From: Bacteroidota bacterium
GTDB lineage: Bacteria; Bacteroidota; Bacteroidia; B-17B0; Aurantibacillaceae
DNA: 64,000 nucleotides
Reading direction: 5' to 3'
NCBI GenBank assembly: GCA_013297775.1
Contig: JAAFIL010000007.1
Location: 57,952-121,951, forward strand
Shown here piece by piece: positions 53,987 through 63,387 of the stretch; the first letter of the stretch is position 1; every line of letters starts with the position of its first letter. The position numbers and the translations under genes are program-made. The notes beneath the pieces were generated by a model that was given only the letters and a program-made list of their open reading frames with translations, was not told where the DNA came from and searched no databases.

Positions 53987-54382
53987 ATGAAAAAATTACA
54001 CATTGTCGGCATCATCATTATTGCAGTTGCCATTGGTGTTATCTTCTCGTCGTTAAAGAACACCACCACTTATGCCAATTTTGACGAAGCCATGGCCAAT
54101 CCGGGTAAAGAGTTTCATGTGGTTGGCAAACTTAATAAAGACATGCCGCAACTATATGAACCAACGGTTAATCCAGATGAGTTTAAATTCACCATGTTAG
54201 ATAACAATGGCCTCTCTAAAAATGTAGTACTTCACAAAAGTAAACCACAAGATTTTGATAAAAGCGAGCAACTCGTTTTAATTGGGCAAATACACGGCGA
54301 GGAGTTTCATGCCAACGATATTTTAATGAAATGTCCGAGCAAATACAACGATGCTAAATCTCAACTTAATCAAGTACAATAG
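53987..54382 (+). CDS. ccmE: Haem chaperone CcmE, cysteine variant
   Basis: A 131-residue protein with one N-terminal membrane helix and the OB-fold periplasmic domain (FDEAMANPGKEFHVVGKL, FHANDILMKCPSKY). In Escherichia coli CcmE the haem-binding residue is the His of an HxxxY motif; here the equivalent reads C116-P-S-K-Y120, the CxxxY form known from some archaea and bacteria. Haem would thus attach through cysteine. It lies three bases after the ccmD-like gene and two before ccmF. Confidence 0.9.
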   Translation: MKKLHIVGIIIIAVAIGVIFSSLKNTTTYANFDEAMANPGKEFHVVGKLNKDMPQLYEPTVNPDEFKFTMLDNNGLSKNVVLHKSKPQDFDKSEQLVLIGQIHGEEFHANDILMKCPSKYNDAKSQLNQVQ

Positions 54383-54384
54383 CA

Positions 54385-56988
54385 ATGGAAGCAATTAACT
54401 ATGTAGGCGAACATTTATGGGCAGGGTATATAGGTAATGCGTTTGTCGTCTTATCGTTTATTGCGGCATTAACAGCCTCTGTATTTTATTACCTCAGCAC
54501 AAAAGATAAAGCGTATTATAAAACGGCGCGGCTTAGTTTTTTAATCCATTCGTTAAGCGTAGTAGGGATTGCCGCAACGCTATTTGTAATGCTCTTTAAC
54601 CACTACTTCGAGTACCAATATGTTTTTCAACACAGCAACACCTCTATGGATATGAAATACATCTTATCCTGTTTTTGGGAAGGACAAGAAGGTAGTTTTT
54701 TATTGTGGACGTTTTGGAATGTGGTCTTAGGTTTATTCTTAAAAAAACAACTCGATACCGAATGGGAAGCACCAGTAATGATGGTATTTGCATTGGTTCA
54801 GGTATTTTTAGCCAGTATGATTTTGGGTATTTATTTAGGCGAGTATAAAATTGGTAGCAATCCCTTTTTATTGTTGCGCGAACACCCCGAAACTAAAATG
54901 GCACCGTTTTTACAAAACGCTAATTATTTGGCTAAGTTAGATGGACGTGGCTTAAATCCTTTGTTGATGAACTATTGGATGACCATTCATCCACCTACAT
55001 TGTTTTTAGGATTTGCCTCCACACTTTTACCTTTTGCATTTGCCATTGCTGCACTGTGGAATAAGCAATACACCGCTTGGCAACGCATTGCTTTACCTTA
55101 CACTTATTTTGGTATTTTAGTTTTAGGGATTGGCATTTTAATGGGTGGCGCTTGGGCCTACGAAGCCCTTAGTTTTGGTGGCTTTTGGGCTTGGGATCCT
55201 GTCGAAAATTCATCATTAGTACCTTGGCTGGTGTTAGTAGCTGCGGGGCATACCATGCTCATCAATAAAAATAAAGGCGGCTCGGTATTTACCACGCACT
55301 TATTAGCCATTGCTGCCTTTTTATTAGTACTCTATTCTACTTTTTTAACCCGAAGCGGCATTTTAGGAAATGCTAGTGTGCATGCTTTTACCGACCTTGG
55401 TATGCAAGGGCAATTGGTAATTTACGTTTTAACCTTTGTGTTTATTACCGTTGCGTTACTTGTTCAAGACTCATTAATTAAAACTTCATACATTGTGGGT
55501 TCGTTATTACTTTTAAGTTTTGCCATCTTCTTCAATTTTAAACGTTACGCTTTATTTATTTGGATTCCTGCAAGCGTTGGCTTAACTATTTTTTCTTACC
55601 TCCGCTACTTTCCTAAAGAGAAAAAAGAAGAAGAATTATACTCGCGAGAATTTTGGTTGTTTTTAGGCTCTTTAGTATTACTGTTATCTGGGTTAATTAT
55701 TACCTACTTTACATCTATTCCGGTTAGCAATAAATTATTTGATATGAAGCAAGCTCCTTTAAAGGTGGGCGATTACAACGTTTGGATGATTCCGTTTTCG
55801 ATAGTGATGTTAGTGTTAATGGCCAGTGCTCAATTTTTAAAATACAAGCACAACGAACGCTCTGTATTTTTTAAAAAGTTACGTTACAGTTTTTTTGCGG
55901 CACTCGTGTTTGGATTTGTATGCGCCATTCCACTTTACTTTTTGCGAGATTTTTCGGAGGCAAGCAATGGCTTAGAAAGATGGAATTTAATTAGTTATGC
56001 CCTGCTATTGGTTTGTGGTTTTTTTGCCGTATTTTCAAATGCAGAGTACTGGTTAAATATATTAAAAGGTAAAATTTTAAAATCGGGGGCTTCTATTGCT
56101 CATATAGGCTTTGCTCTTATTTTAATTGGGGCTTTAATTTCAACTTCTAAAAAAGTAACGCTATCTAAAAACACCTCCGACAAAAAAGTAGAAAGTTTGG
56201 GCAAGGGTTTCGACGGGCAAAAAAGTATTTTATTAACCCAAGGCGATACCTTACCCATGGGTCCTTATTTTGTTTCGTTTCGCGAGAAAAAACGAATTGG
56301 CATAGATGTTTATTTTAAAGTAGAGTATTACAAACTCAATGAAAAAAATAAACCTGTAATAGATTTTGTTTTAAACCCACGCATACAAGATAACCCGCGC
56401 ATGGGTAAAGCACCCGAACCCGATACCAAGCACTATTTAGGTAAAGATGTTTACACCCACATTACTGCCGCCGACTTAAATACCAATAAGCCCGATGCTG
56501 CTAAAAAAAGTGCGTATAACGAACCTAAAAATTATGTGGGGCATGTGGGCGATACCATATTTGCGAGCAATGCGTTTGTTATTATCGAATCCATTCAAAC
56601 CAATTTATCGCAAGAGGAGTACAGTAAAAACGATTCGTTGTTAGTTGTAACCGCAGTATTAAGTTGTGTGGATGCGCAGTCAAACGTTTACAAAGTATAT
56701 CCACAGTATGTGATTAAAAAAAATGTAGTTATTCCTAAAGAAGCCATCGAAGAAAAATTAGGATTAAAATTTGCCTTCTGGAAAATAAATCCAGATGAAG
56801 GAACTTTAGAAATTACGATGAGCGAACATGTGCGTAACGCCAAAGATTTTATTGTTATGGAAGCGTATGTATTTCCATTTATTAATGTACTGTGGCTTGG
56901 CTGTTTAATTATGGCTTTTGGTACAGGTATTGCCATTGTTGAGCAAGTACGACTTAATCGCCTAAAGCAACAAAAGGCAGCGGCATGA
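54385..56988 (+). CDS. ccmF: Cytochrome c haem lyase CcmF
   Basis: An 867-residue multi-spanning membrane protein of the CcmF/CcsA type, with about 14-15 helices. The WWD signature is GGFWAWDPVENSSLVPW near residues 265-281, with haem histidines expected in TIHPPTLFLGF, HTMLINK and others. The C-terminal third (about residues 590-835) is a periplasmic region followed by a last helix. It ligates haem to apocytochrome c together with CcmH, which is not found in the window. It overlaps the next gene by four bases. Confidence 0.92.
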   Translation: MEAINYVGEHLWAGYIGNAFVVLSFIAALTASVFYYLSTKDKAYYKTARLSFLIHSLSVVGIAATLFVMLFNHYFEYQYVFQHSNTSMDMKYILSCFWEGQEGSFLLWTFWNVVLGLFLKKQLDTEWEAPVMMVFALVQVFLASMILGIYLGEYKIGSNPFLLLREHPETKMAPFLQNANYLAKLDGRGLNPLLMNYWMTIHPPTLFLGFASTLLPFAFAIAALWNKQYTAWQRIALPYTYFGILVLGIGILMGGAWAYEALSFGGFWAWDPVENSSLVPWLVLVAAGHTMLINKNKGGSVFTTHLLAIAAFLLVLYSTFLTRSGILGNASVHAFTDLGMQGQLVIYVLTFVFITVALLVQDSLIKTSYIVGSLLLLSFAIFFNFKRYALFIWIPASVGLTIFSYLRYFPKEKKEEELYSREFWLFLGSLVLLLSGLIITYFTSIPVSNKLFDMKQAPLKVGDYNVWMIPFSIVMLVLMASAQFLKYKHNERSVFFKKLRYSFFAALVFGFVCAIPLYFLRDFSEASNGLERWNLISYALLLVCGFFAVFSNAEYWLNILKGKILKSGASIAHIGFALILIGALISTSKKVTLSKNTSDKKVESLGKGFDGQKSILLTQGDTLPMGPYFVSFREKKRIGIDVYFKVEYYKLNEKNKPVIDFVLNPRIQDNPRMGKAPEPDTKHYLGKDVYTHITAADLNTNKPDAAKKSAYNEPKNYVGHVGDTIFASNAFVIIESIQTNLSQEEYSKNDSLLVVTAVLSCVDAQSNVYKVYPQYVIKKNVVIPKEAIEEKLGLKFAFWKINPDEGTLEITMSEHVRNAKDFIVMEAYVFPFINVLWLGCLIMAFGTGIAIVEQVRLNRLKQQKAAA

Positions 56989-57767
56989 GTTTAAAGCCAT
57001 TCATCGTTATTATTGGTGCTGGTCATTTAGCCTATCACTTTAGTAAAGCGTTTACACAACTTCAAACCGTTGAGGTTTGTGTTTACAATCGCCGCCAAAC
57101 ACCTTTGCTTAAACGCATCCAACACGAGTTACAACTTAAAACAGTAACGCAGCTAAAACAATTCCCAAAAGCGGCAACGCTTTATTTAGTGTGTGTAAGC
57201 GATGCTGCCATTGCTTCTACTGTTAAAACAGTTGTTCCTTTAATTGAACGCGGCACGCTTTGCCATTGCTCGGGTTCAACGCCCATCGAAGTGCTAAAAA
57301 CCGATAAGTTACCGTATGGTGTGTTATACCCTTTGCAAAGTTTTAGTGCCAAGCGCACTTTAAACTGGAGTAACATTCCCTTGTTGATTGAGGGTAACGC
57401 TCTTAGCACCACACACCTCTTAAAAAAAATGGCGCAATGCTTAAGTCCTAAAGTTCACGTTACCAATTCTGAAAACAGATTGCAGTTTCACTTGGCGGCG
57501 GTGCTAGTTAATAATTTTGTTAATGCCCTTTATTTGGCGGCTTCGCAGCAATTGGGTTCGGCAAAAGCTTTTCAATTATTAAAACCTTTGGCATTAGAAA
57601 CGGTGCAAAAGGCTTTTGAATTAAATCCTGTTTTATCGCAAACTGGGCCAGCTAAACGTGGCGATGCGCTTACCATTAAGCGGCATTTGCAAGTATTAAA
57701 AAATTCTAAGTCAACGTGGCAAGTTTATAAATCCATGTCGGCTTACATTCAACAGCAATTTCCTTAA
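56985..57767 (+). CDS. Rossmann-fold oxidoreductase-like protein (DUF2520 type)
   Basis: A 260-residue protein. The N-terminal Rossmann domain begins VIIGAGHLAYHFSKAF, and the stretch VCVSDAAIASTVKTV and GTLCHCSGSTPIEVL resemble the F420/ NADP-oxidoreductase-like fold. The C-terminal helical half (about 150-255) with HLAAVLVNNFVNALYLAA and the GPAKRGDALTIKRHL segment is the DUF2520 pattern. The biochemical reaction is unknown. The gene overlaps ccmF by four bases and is followed after 12 bases by kdsC, a common Bacteroidota neighbourhood. Confidence 0.82.
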   Translation: MSLKPFIVIIGAGHLAYHFSKAFTQLQTVEVCVYNRRQTPLLKRIQHELQLKTVTQLKQFPKAATLYLVCVSDAAIASTVKTVVPLIERGTLCHCSGSTPIEVLKTDKLPYGVLYPLQSFSAKRTLNWSNIPLLIEGNALSTTHLLKKMAQCLSPKVHVTNSENRLQFHLAAVLVNNFVNALYLAASQQLGSAKAFQLLKPLALETVQKAFELNPVLSQTGPAKRGDALTIKRHLQVLKNSKSTWQVYKSMSAYIQQQFP

Positions 57768-57779
57768 CCCTAATAGTGT

Positions 57780-58289
57780 ATGAATTTTAAACAACGCCTC
57801 ACTAAAATTAAAACCCTTGTATTTGATGTGGATGGGGTAATGACCGATGGTAAAGTACTGGTTATGCTCAACGGCGAAATGGTGCGCAACTTAAATAGTA
57901 AAGATGGTTATGCTTTGCAACTGGCGGTTAAAAAAAATTACCGACTAGTGGTGATAACAGGCGGTAATAATGTTGCCGTAAAAAATTCACTCGAAAAGTC
58001 GGGTATCCGCGATATTTTTATTAATCAACACGATAAACTAAAATGTTTTCAAGCGTTTGTTGAAACAAACGAATTAAACGCCGATGAAATTTTATACATG
58101 GGCGATGATTTGCCCGATTATGAGGTAATGCGTCGGGTAGGGTTGCCAGTTTGCCCCAACGATGCGGCTATCGAAATTAAAGATATATGTCCTTATGTAT
58201 CGCCCTACAAAGGCGGCGAGGGTTGTGTGCGCGATGTTATTGAACAGGTTATGCGCGTGCAAGGCACATGGGAAATTGGGAATTGGTAG
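57780..58289 (+). CDS. kdsC: 3-deoxy-D-manno-octulosonate 8-phosphate phosphatase (KdsC type)
   Basis: A 169-residue HAD phosphatase without a cap domain. Motif I is LVFDVDGVMTDGKV near residue 15, motif II VVITGGNN, the Lys near DKLKCFQAF and motif III YMGDDLPDYEVMR. KdsC releases phosphate from KDO-8-P in lipopolysaccharide synthesis; related enzymes act on sialic-acid precursors, but this size and the VSPYKGGEGCVRDVIE ending fit KdsC. It closes the ccm strand run. Confidence 0.9.
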   Translation: MNFKQRLTKIKTLVFDVDGVMTDGKVLVMLNGEMVRNLNSKDGYALQLAVKKNYRLVVITGGNNVAVKNSLEKSGIRDIFINQHDKLKCFQAFVETNELNADEILYMGDDLPDYEVMRRVGLPVCPNDAAIEIKDICPYVSPYKGGEGCVRDVIEQVMRVQGTWEIGNW

Positions 58290-58303
58290 AAACTTTCAAA
58301 ACT

Positions 58304-58338
58304 AAAAAACGCTGTTAAACACCTTGTTTAACAGCGTT
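58304..58338 (-). terminator. Terminator for gltX
   Basis: AACGCTGTTAAAC pairs with GTTTAACAGCGTT (13-bp stem, 5-base loop). On the minus strand it is followed by a run of T (TTTTTTAG), so it best serves gltX, which ends just 23 bases before it; on the plus strand it may also end kdsC. Confidence 0.8.
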
Positions 58339-58360
58339 ACGCTAACCATTAAAATTCAAT

Positions 58361-59896
58361 TTACTTTTCAAAGTTTGTAAGCACCAAAGCCAAGCCGCTT
58401 TCTAACCGTGCTACTACTTTATCTTTTCCCATCAAGGCTAAAGTATCAAACAATTGCGGGCCACCCGAAGCACCTGTTACTAAAACCCGTAACACTTGCA
58501 TGTCTATTTTTCCACCGTTTGCTGTTTCGGCTTCGTGAAAACAAGCTGTAACCGTGGGTATATCCCACGTGTGTAAAGCTTTAAATTTTTCGAGTACTAA
58601 AGTATAAGTAGCGGCACTAGTTTCTTTCCATTTTTTGGTAAGAACGGCTTCGTCTAATTTTTCGGGGGTTTCAAAAATGAAACGACCTTGCGCCCAAAAG
58701 TCGTTTACAAATTGTACTTTCTCTTTTACTAAACGGCAATATTCTTTTAAAAAAGATTCATTGGGTTCATAGCCTTTTTCTTTTAATAATGGACGAAAGC
58801 TACCGGCTAATTCAGCATCGGTTTTGGCTTTTAAATACTGTTGATTAAACCACTTTGCTTTTTCGGGGTCAAACTTGGCACCACTTTTACTCACGCGTTC
58901 AAACTCAAACAACGTTGCCATTTCGTCCACGCTCATCAATTCTTTGTTGTTGCCAGGATTCCAACCGAGCAGGGCTAAAATATTTACAAACGCTTCTGGG
59001 TAATACCCTGCTTCTTTGTAACCACCATAAGGCGTGTGTTCGCGGGGGTCTTGCCAACTTAAAGGAAACACCGGAAAGCGCGCTTCACGTTTTGAGATTT
59101 TACCATGTCCATCCGGATTTAAAATTAACGGTAAATGCGCCAGTTGAGGCATTTCGTTTTCTAGACCTAAATACCTATAAATGAGGATATGCGCAGGTGC
59201 ACTGGGTAACCATTCTTCGCCACGCACGGCATGACTAATTTTCATTTCGATATCATCTACAATGTGCGCCAAATGATAGGTAGGCATACCATCACTTTTT
59301 AGCAATACTTTATCATCTACCTGCGAAGAGTTTACCACAACCCAACCCCGAATAATATCTTGAAAACGAATTTCTTCGTTACGAGGAACTTTTAAACGTA
59401 CCACATACGGCGCATTACTTTCTAATAAACGCTTAACCTCATCTTCTCCTAAGGTTAAAGAGTTACGCATGTTTTGACGTGTAACCGAATTGTATTGTGG
59501 AGCCACTACTTTGGCAGCTTCTAATCGTTTACGCATTTCATCTAATTCCTCCGAAGTATCAAAAGCATAATATGCGTGCCCCGCGGCAATAAGTTGGTCT
59601 GCATATTTTTTATAAATACCTGTTTCTTTACGTTCGCTTTGACGGTAAGGTGCATAAGGACCATCACCAAAACCTACCCCTTCGTTAGGTTGAATGCCAC
59701 ACCACGTTAGCGCATCTATAATGTATTGTTCGGCACCTTCTACAAAACGATTTTGATCGGTGTCTTCAATTCGTAAAATAAAATCGCCGCCATGTTTTTT
59801 AGCAAACAAATAATTAAATAGAGCCGTTCTAACCCCTCCCATGTGCAGCCCACCCGTTGGGCTTGGTGCAAAACGCACCCTTACTCTTTTTTCCAT
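58361..59896 (-). CDS. gltX: Glutamyl-tRNA synthetase
   Basis: A 511-residue class I synthetase. The HIGH-type motif is FAPSPTGGLHMGGVRTALFN and the KMSKR-type loop HGKISKREARFPV. Family length is normal. Besides protein synthesis it makes Glu-tRNA(Glu), the substrate of HemA, whose gene lies divergently 629 bases away; the physical closeness may be chance. It starts MEKRVRVRFAPS and has no partner on its strand. Confidence 0.96.
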   Translation of the reverse strand: MEKRVRVRFAPSPTGGLHMGGVRTALFNYLFAKKHGGDFILRIEDTDQNRFVEGAEQYIIDALTWCGIQPNEGVGFGDGPYAPYRQSERKETGIYKKYADQLIAAGHAYYAFDTSEELDEMRKRLEAAKVVAPQYNSVTRQNMRNSLTLGEDEVKRLLESNAPYVVRLKVPRNEEIRFQDIIRGWVVVNSSQVDDKVLLKSDGMPTYHLAHIVDDIEMKISHAVRGEEWLPSAPAHILIYRYLGLENEMPQLAHLPLILNPDGHGKISKREARFPVFPLSWQDPREHTPYGGYKEAGYYPEAFVNILALLGWNPGNNKELMSVDEMATLFEFERVSKSGAKFDPEKAKWFNQQYLKAKTDAELAGSFRPLLKEKGYEPNESFLKEYCRLVKEKVQFVNDFWAQGRFIFETPEKLDEAVLTKKWKETSAATYTLVLEKFKALHTWDIPTVTACFHEAETANGGKIDMQVLRVLVTGASGGPQLFDTLALMGKDKVVARLESGLALVLTNFEK

Positions 59897-60145
59897 AAGG
59901 GACTAAAGATAGAGTTTTTTAGAAAGTTTTACAATGCTAACTATCTATAATCCTAGATAACGCAATAGAAATCTATTACGAGCCGAAATCCCTTCAAAAC
60001 AGTCACTTTTTCTCCTTCACCATAGCAGCACTATGCCTCAGTCGAAAAAATACCTGTTTTATTGGGCTTTCGCCTCTCACTACGATTCCTATTGCATAAT
60101 TCCATCTAACTCATTTTTTAAGCGGTTCTTAATTTCTCTTTTCCC

Positions 60146-60279
60146 CTCGTCCTTGTTTGAGCGTTAGCGGAAACGAGGACGTGCTAAAGGGGCGTTTGTA
60201 ACGCCAACGCTATCACTTTATCTGCGTTACAAACGCAGTTCTAAAACGTCCTCGTTACGCTTCGCTAAACAAGGACGAG
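60146..60279. repeat. 134-bp near-palindromic dispersed element, copy 1
   Basis: It begins CTCGTCCTTGTTTGAGCG and ends CGCTAAACAAGGACGAG, so the ends are inverted repeats. Inside them GGGGCGTTTGTAACGCC faces CTGCGTTACAAACGCAG. The whole can fold into one long hairpin of about 60 bp per arm. A second copy, about 95 % alike by eye, starts at 63874. It is GC-richer than its surroundings and looks like a MITE or REP-type element. The rest of the 629-base gap around it (59897-60525) holds no gene; 60384-60419 repeats a motif also present near 45.4 and 16.9 kb. Confidence 0.7.
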
Positions 60280-60525
60280 ATTAAAACATTTCTAATCACT
60301 GCGGCAGGTTTTATTTTGTGATAGATTTCGACGGTTTATCTCCATCTAACTCATTTTTTAAGTGTTGATTTTAAATAGTTTACAGAGTTAGCTATTTTAT
60401 TCTAAAGACCCTCTTTTTTAAAATCTCAGATAATAATTGCAATACATTGTCGCTTCTGGATTTATATACTCACAACATGACAATCGGATGACAAAAAAAA
60501 TAGGCATTTCTTTAATTTTACACCG

Positions 60526-61758
60526 TTGCATTATTTAAAGTCCATAGCGTTTACACATAAAATTTTCCCGCTTGAAACGATAGGTTTATTGCACCTTAGC
60601 GAAGATCGACAAACAGAAAGTTTAGGGGCTTTAAAAATTAATTTCGGTTTAGAAGAACTCTGTTTTTTAAGCACGTGTAATCGTGTAGAATTGATTTTAG
60701 TAACCGAGCAAGCCCTAACCCCAACTTTAGTGAAGGAATTTATTTTGTTTCTTAATCCGAAATTAAATAACAAACAGTTGGATATGTTAAGCGCCGATGC
60801 GGAATTGTATGAAGGCGACGAGGTGGTTAACCACGTGTTTCGATTGGCTTCTTCGCTAGAGTCTTTAGTAATTGGGGAACGTGAAATTATAACGCAAGTG
60901 CGCAAGGCTTACGACTTTTGTAATTTGATGGGCTTAACGGGCGACACCATTCGTCTATTGATGAAACAAACTATTGAAACCGCAAAAGCAATTTATACCG
61001 ATACGGCCATTGCTAAGAATCCAGTTTCTATTGTATCGTTAGCTTACCGTCAATTACGCGACTTAGGCATTAAACCCAACGCACGTATAGTGATGATTGG
61101 AAGCGGCGAAACCAACACGGCCATGGCTAATTATTTGCACAAGCATCAATTCTCTAATTTGGCTATCTTTAACCGTACCCTTAGTAATGCGCAAAAATTA
61201 GCTAACTTTTTAAATGCAAAAGCCTATCCATTAACCGAATTAAAAAATTATAAAGAAGGGTTTGATGTTTTAATTACCTGTACCGCTTCAAACGATGCAA
61301 TTATAACTGAACCCATTTATCAACACCTGTTAGCTGGCGAAACCACTCGGAAAATTATTGTTGATTTAGCATTACCATCTGATACGGCTCCCGAAATTTT
61401 TATAAAATATCCAGTTCACGCTATTGATTTGAATAGTTTAAAAGACCTAGCCGAGTTGAATTTACAACTCCGACATAACGAAATTCAAAGTTGCGAAACC
61501 ATCATTGCCTCTAAAATAGAATTGTTTAAGTGGCTGCATAAAGAACGTAAAGTAGAGTTAGCATTTAGTAAAATACCACGCGAAGTGAAGGCCATTAATG
61601 AGTTAGCTTGTAACGAAGTATTTGCAAAGGACATTAGTAATTTAGATGAAAATAGTAAAGCGGTACTTACCAAAGTACTAGCTTATGTGGAGAAAAAATA
61701 CAATGCTGTGGCCATGAAAACTGCAAAAGAGGTGTTGTTAAATGCTCAAGAAAAATAA
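60526..61758 (+). CDS. hemA: Glutamyl-tRNA reductase
   Basis: A 410-residue enzyme that reduces Glu-tRNA to glutamate-1-semialdehyde, the entry step of haem synthesis by the C5 route. The catalytic cysteine is in FLSTCNRVELIL near residue 50, the NADPH fold in VMIGSGETNTAMANYL, and the C-terminal dimerisation helices follow residue 310. The start is TTG: between a stop at 60478 and the conserved HKIFPLE region no ATG occurs. hemB and hemCD lie 17 kb away on the same strand; hemL is not in the window. Confidence 0.94.
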   Translation: MHYLKSIAFTHKIFPLETIGLLHLSEDRQTESLGALKINFGLEELCFLSTCNRVELILVTEQALTPTLVKEFILFLNPKLNNKQLDMLSADAELYEGDEVVNHVFRLASSLESLVIGEREIITQVRKAYDFCNLMGLTGDTIRLLMKQTIETAKAIYTDTAIAKNPVSIVSLAYRQLRDLGIKPNARIVMIGSGETNTAMANYLHKHQFSNLAIFNRTLSNAQKLANFLNAKAYPLTELKNYKEGFDVLITCTASNDAIITEPIYQHLLAGETTRKIIVDLALPSDTAPEIFIKYPVHAIDLNSLKDLAELNLQLRHNEIQSCETIIASKIELFKWLHKERKVELAFSKIPREVKAINELACNEVFAKDISNLDENSKAVLTKVLAYVEKKYNAVAMKTAKEVLLNAQEK

Positions 61759-61822
61759 ATAGGCTCTAAACCAATACCAACTAATACCAAGCTGCTTTTT
61801 ATAGTTAGAATAGTGAGTACCA

Positions 61823-62173
61823 TTAAGGAAGTACTCCGAAAATTTTCATGTTATCAATGTTTAATTCTTTAACAACCACCCCATTCCATTTATTGAGATA
61901 ATATTTGTTTTTTCCCGATTGGGTTTCACTTACAAATTGTTTTTGCCGAGTGTTGATGTCGTCCGAAATTTTTTTATAGATTTTATCGGCTTTCTCGGCT
62001 GTTTTAATGCCTTTCAATTCCTGTTCTAATTGCCGCCGAGCTATTTCGTATAAATCGAAATAAATATTTATAAAGCAGTCTAACTCTGGTGTTTCGGGTA
62101 AATTAACAAAGGTTTCATATACATCTAAAATTGTTTTGGTAAAGGTTTGGAGTGTATCACCAGAGAGATTCAC
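61823..62173 (-). CDS. Small hypothetical protein
   Basis: A 116-residue mainly helical protein starting at GTG (VNLSGDTLQTFTKTIL). The frame stays open for 16 more codons upstream (QLKVQLFLD) with no ATG, so the true start is uncertain or the gene has lost its beginning. A charged middle (QELKGIKTAEKADKIYKK) could form a coiled coil. I recognise no family. It stands between hemA (convergent) and a bidirectional terminator. Confidence 0.5.
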   Translation of the reverse strand: MNLSGDTLQTFTKTILDVYETFVNLPETPELDCFINIYFDLYEIARRQLEQELKGIKTAEKADKIYKKISDDINTRQKQFVSETQSGKNKYYLNKWNGVVVKELNIDNMKIFGVLP

Positions 62174-62324
62174 GTCTAAAAATAATTGAACTTTTAATTG
62201 ATATAGATGGGACTAATACCAATATCGGTTCTAAAAGATAGATTCATTTTCTTTCTTATATCGCTTTACCAAACAATACTTCATCTCAACAGCGAAATGA
62301 ATTATGAAAGAAATCTATCAAAGT

Positions 62325-62357
62325 AAAAAGCCCGAATGTAAATCATTCGGGCTTTTT
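62325..62357. terminator. Bidirectional terminator
   Basis: AAAAAGCCCGAATG and CATTCGGGCTTTTT form a 14-bp stem around a 5-base loop with A and T runs on the two sides. It lies just downstream of the Fn3-like gene (minus strand, ends 62417). Confidence 0.85.
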
Positions 62358-62416
62358 GCTTTTTAACTGGACAGTATTTTTTGCTTAAAGCCAGTAGTTT
62401 TATAAATGCTTCGTTT

Positions 62417-63025
62417 TTAATTAACGGCAAAGCTAATGGGCGCATGTGCTTCTTCGCTTGTTGCGCTAATAAACACCACTCTAAACCAATACAACTCACC
62501 AACGTTTAAGTTTTCTATTTCGGTACTGGCTGCATTGGTTAGTTTTGCGGTAACCCATGTATTAGACGCTAAAGGGTCGAGGCCATATTGCCATTTGTAA
62601 ATGGTTTTCATACGAGGCTTTACACGTAAACCAACGGCGCCTTGGTGGTCGAGTTGGTACACCTCAAACTCGGGACGGTTAACACTTACTGATTTTTTAA
62701 TGTCTAATTTAGCTAGGTAAACCAGTTCTTGATCGTTATCGCAAAAGCTTTCTACATAATTGGCTAAATCGTTCATGAGTTTCATTAAAGCATGTTCTTT
62801 AACACGCATTAAAGCGGTTAACGATTTGCCACCGTCTTGTGCATGTTGCCAAGCCTCTTCTAATTGGTTAGTGGCTTTGTTTACCTCATTTAGTAATGAA
62901 GTGGGGCTACCAAATAAAGAGAGGTTAGTGGTAATGGCATCGTGTACATTACGTGCTTTGTTTATTTTTTCGGGTACTGATAATTTACTCATATTCAGTA
63001 CCACTTTTAAATTAGTTGATTTCAT
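62417..63025 (-). CDS. Cytoplasmic protein with a C-terminal fibronectin-III-like domain
   Basis: A 202-residue protein from MKSTNLKVVLN; an inner start MSKLSVPEKINKARNV (62992) is also possible. Residues of about 15-115 form a helical region (ARNVHDAITTNLSLFGSP, NQLEEAWQHAQDGGKSL). Residues of about 120-200 are Fn3-like (RMKTIYKWQYGLDP, ASTEIENLNVGELYWFRVVF). No signal peptide is seen. I know similar short proteins as hypotheticals from Bacteroidota. It stands alone next to the 21-bp repeat array. Confidence 0.6.
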   Translation of the reverse strand: MKSTNLKVVLNMSKLSVPEKINKARNVHDAITTNLSLFGSPTSLLNEVNKATNQLEEAWQHAQDGGKSLTALMRVKEHALMKLMNDLANYVESFCDNDQELVYLAKLDIKKSVSVNRPEFEVYQLDHQGAVGLRVKPRMKTIYKWQYGLDPLASNTWVTAKLTNAASTEIENLNVGELYWFRVVFISATSEEAHAPISFAVN

Positions 63026-63387
63026 TGTTTTGAAATGTATTAATTATTAAATGCTCCTGAACCTACTTTTATGGGGAGTATCTTCTTCTGTTTTTTAACC
63101 ATAAACGTTAACTATTTTAAAAATTTACACTTCGTAAAGAGGTATTTGGATGATGTGAAAACGTTTGTTGTAACACTTTAAATACAAGTTAACAGACTTT
63201 GTAAGTACTATGGTTGATGCTTTTTTGATTACATATTTTCTAATTTGTTTAGTTATTCGTTTGTTTAATTATATGTTGCTTAACGCTAAATCAGTAGGTA
63301 AGGTTACAAATATAGTAACCGTTTTTACACCCTTTAACACTTAACGGATTTAGATTATTGTAAAGCGATAAAACTTGATAACGCTTA

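Noticed and set aside
58855..59184. Plus-strand frame within gltX
   Set aside because: It is antisense to conserved synthetase motifs, including KISKR, and has no features of its own.
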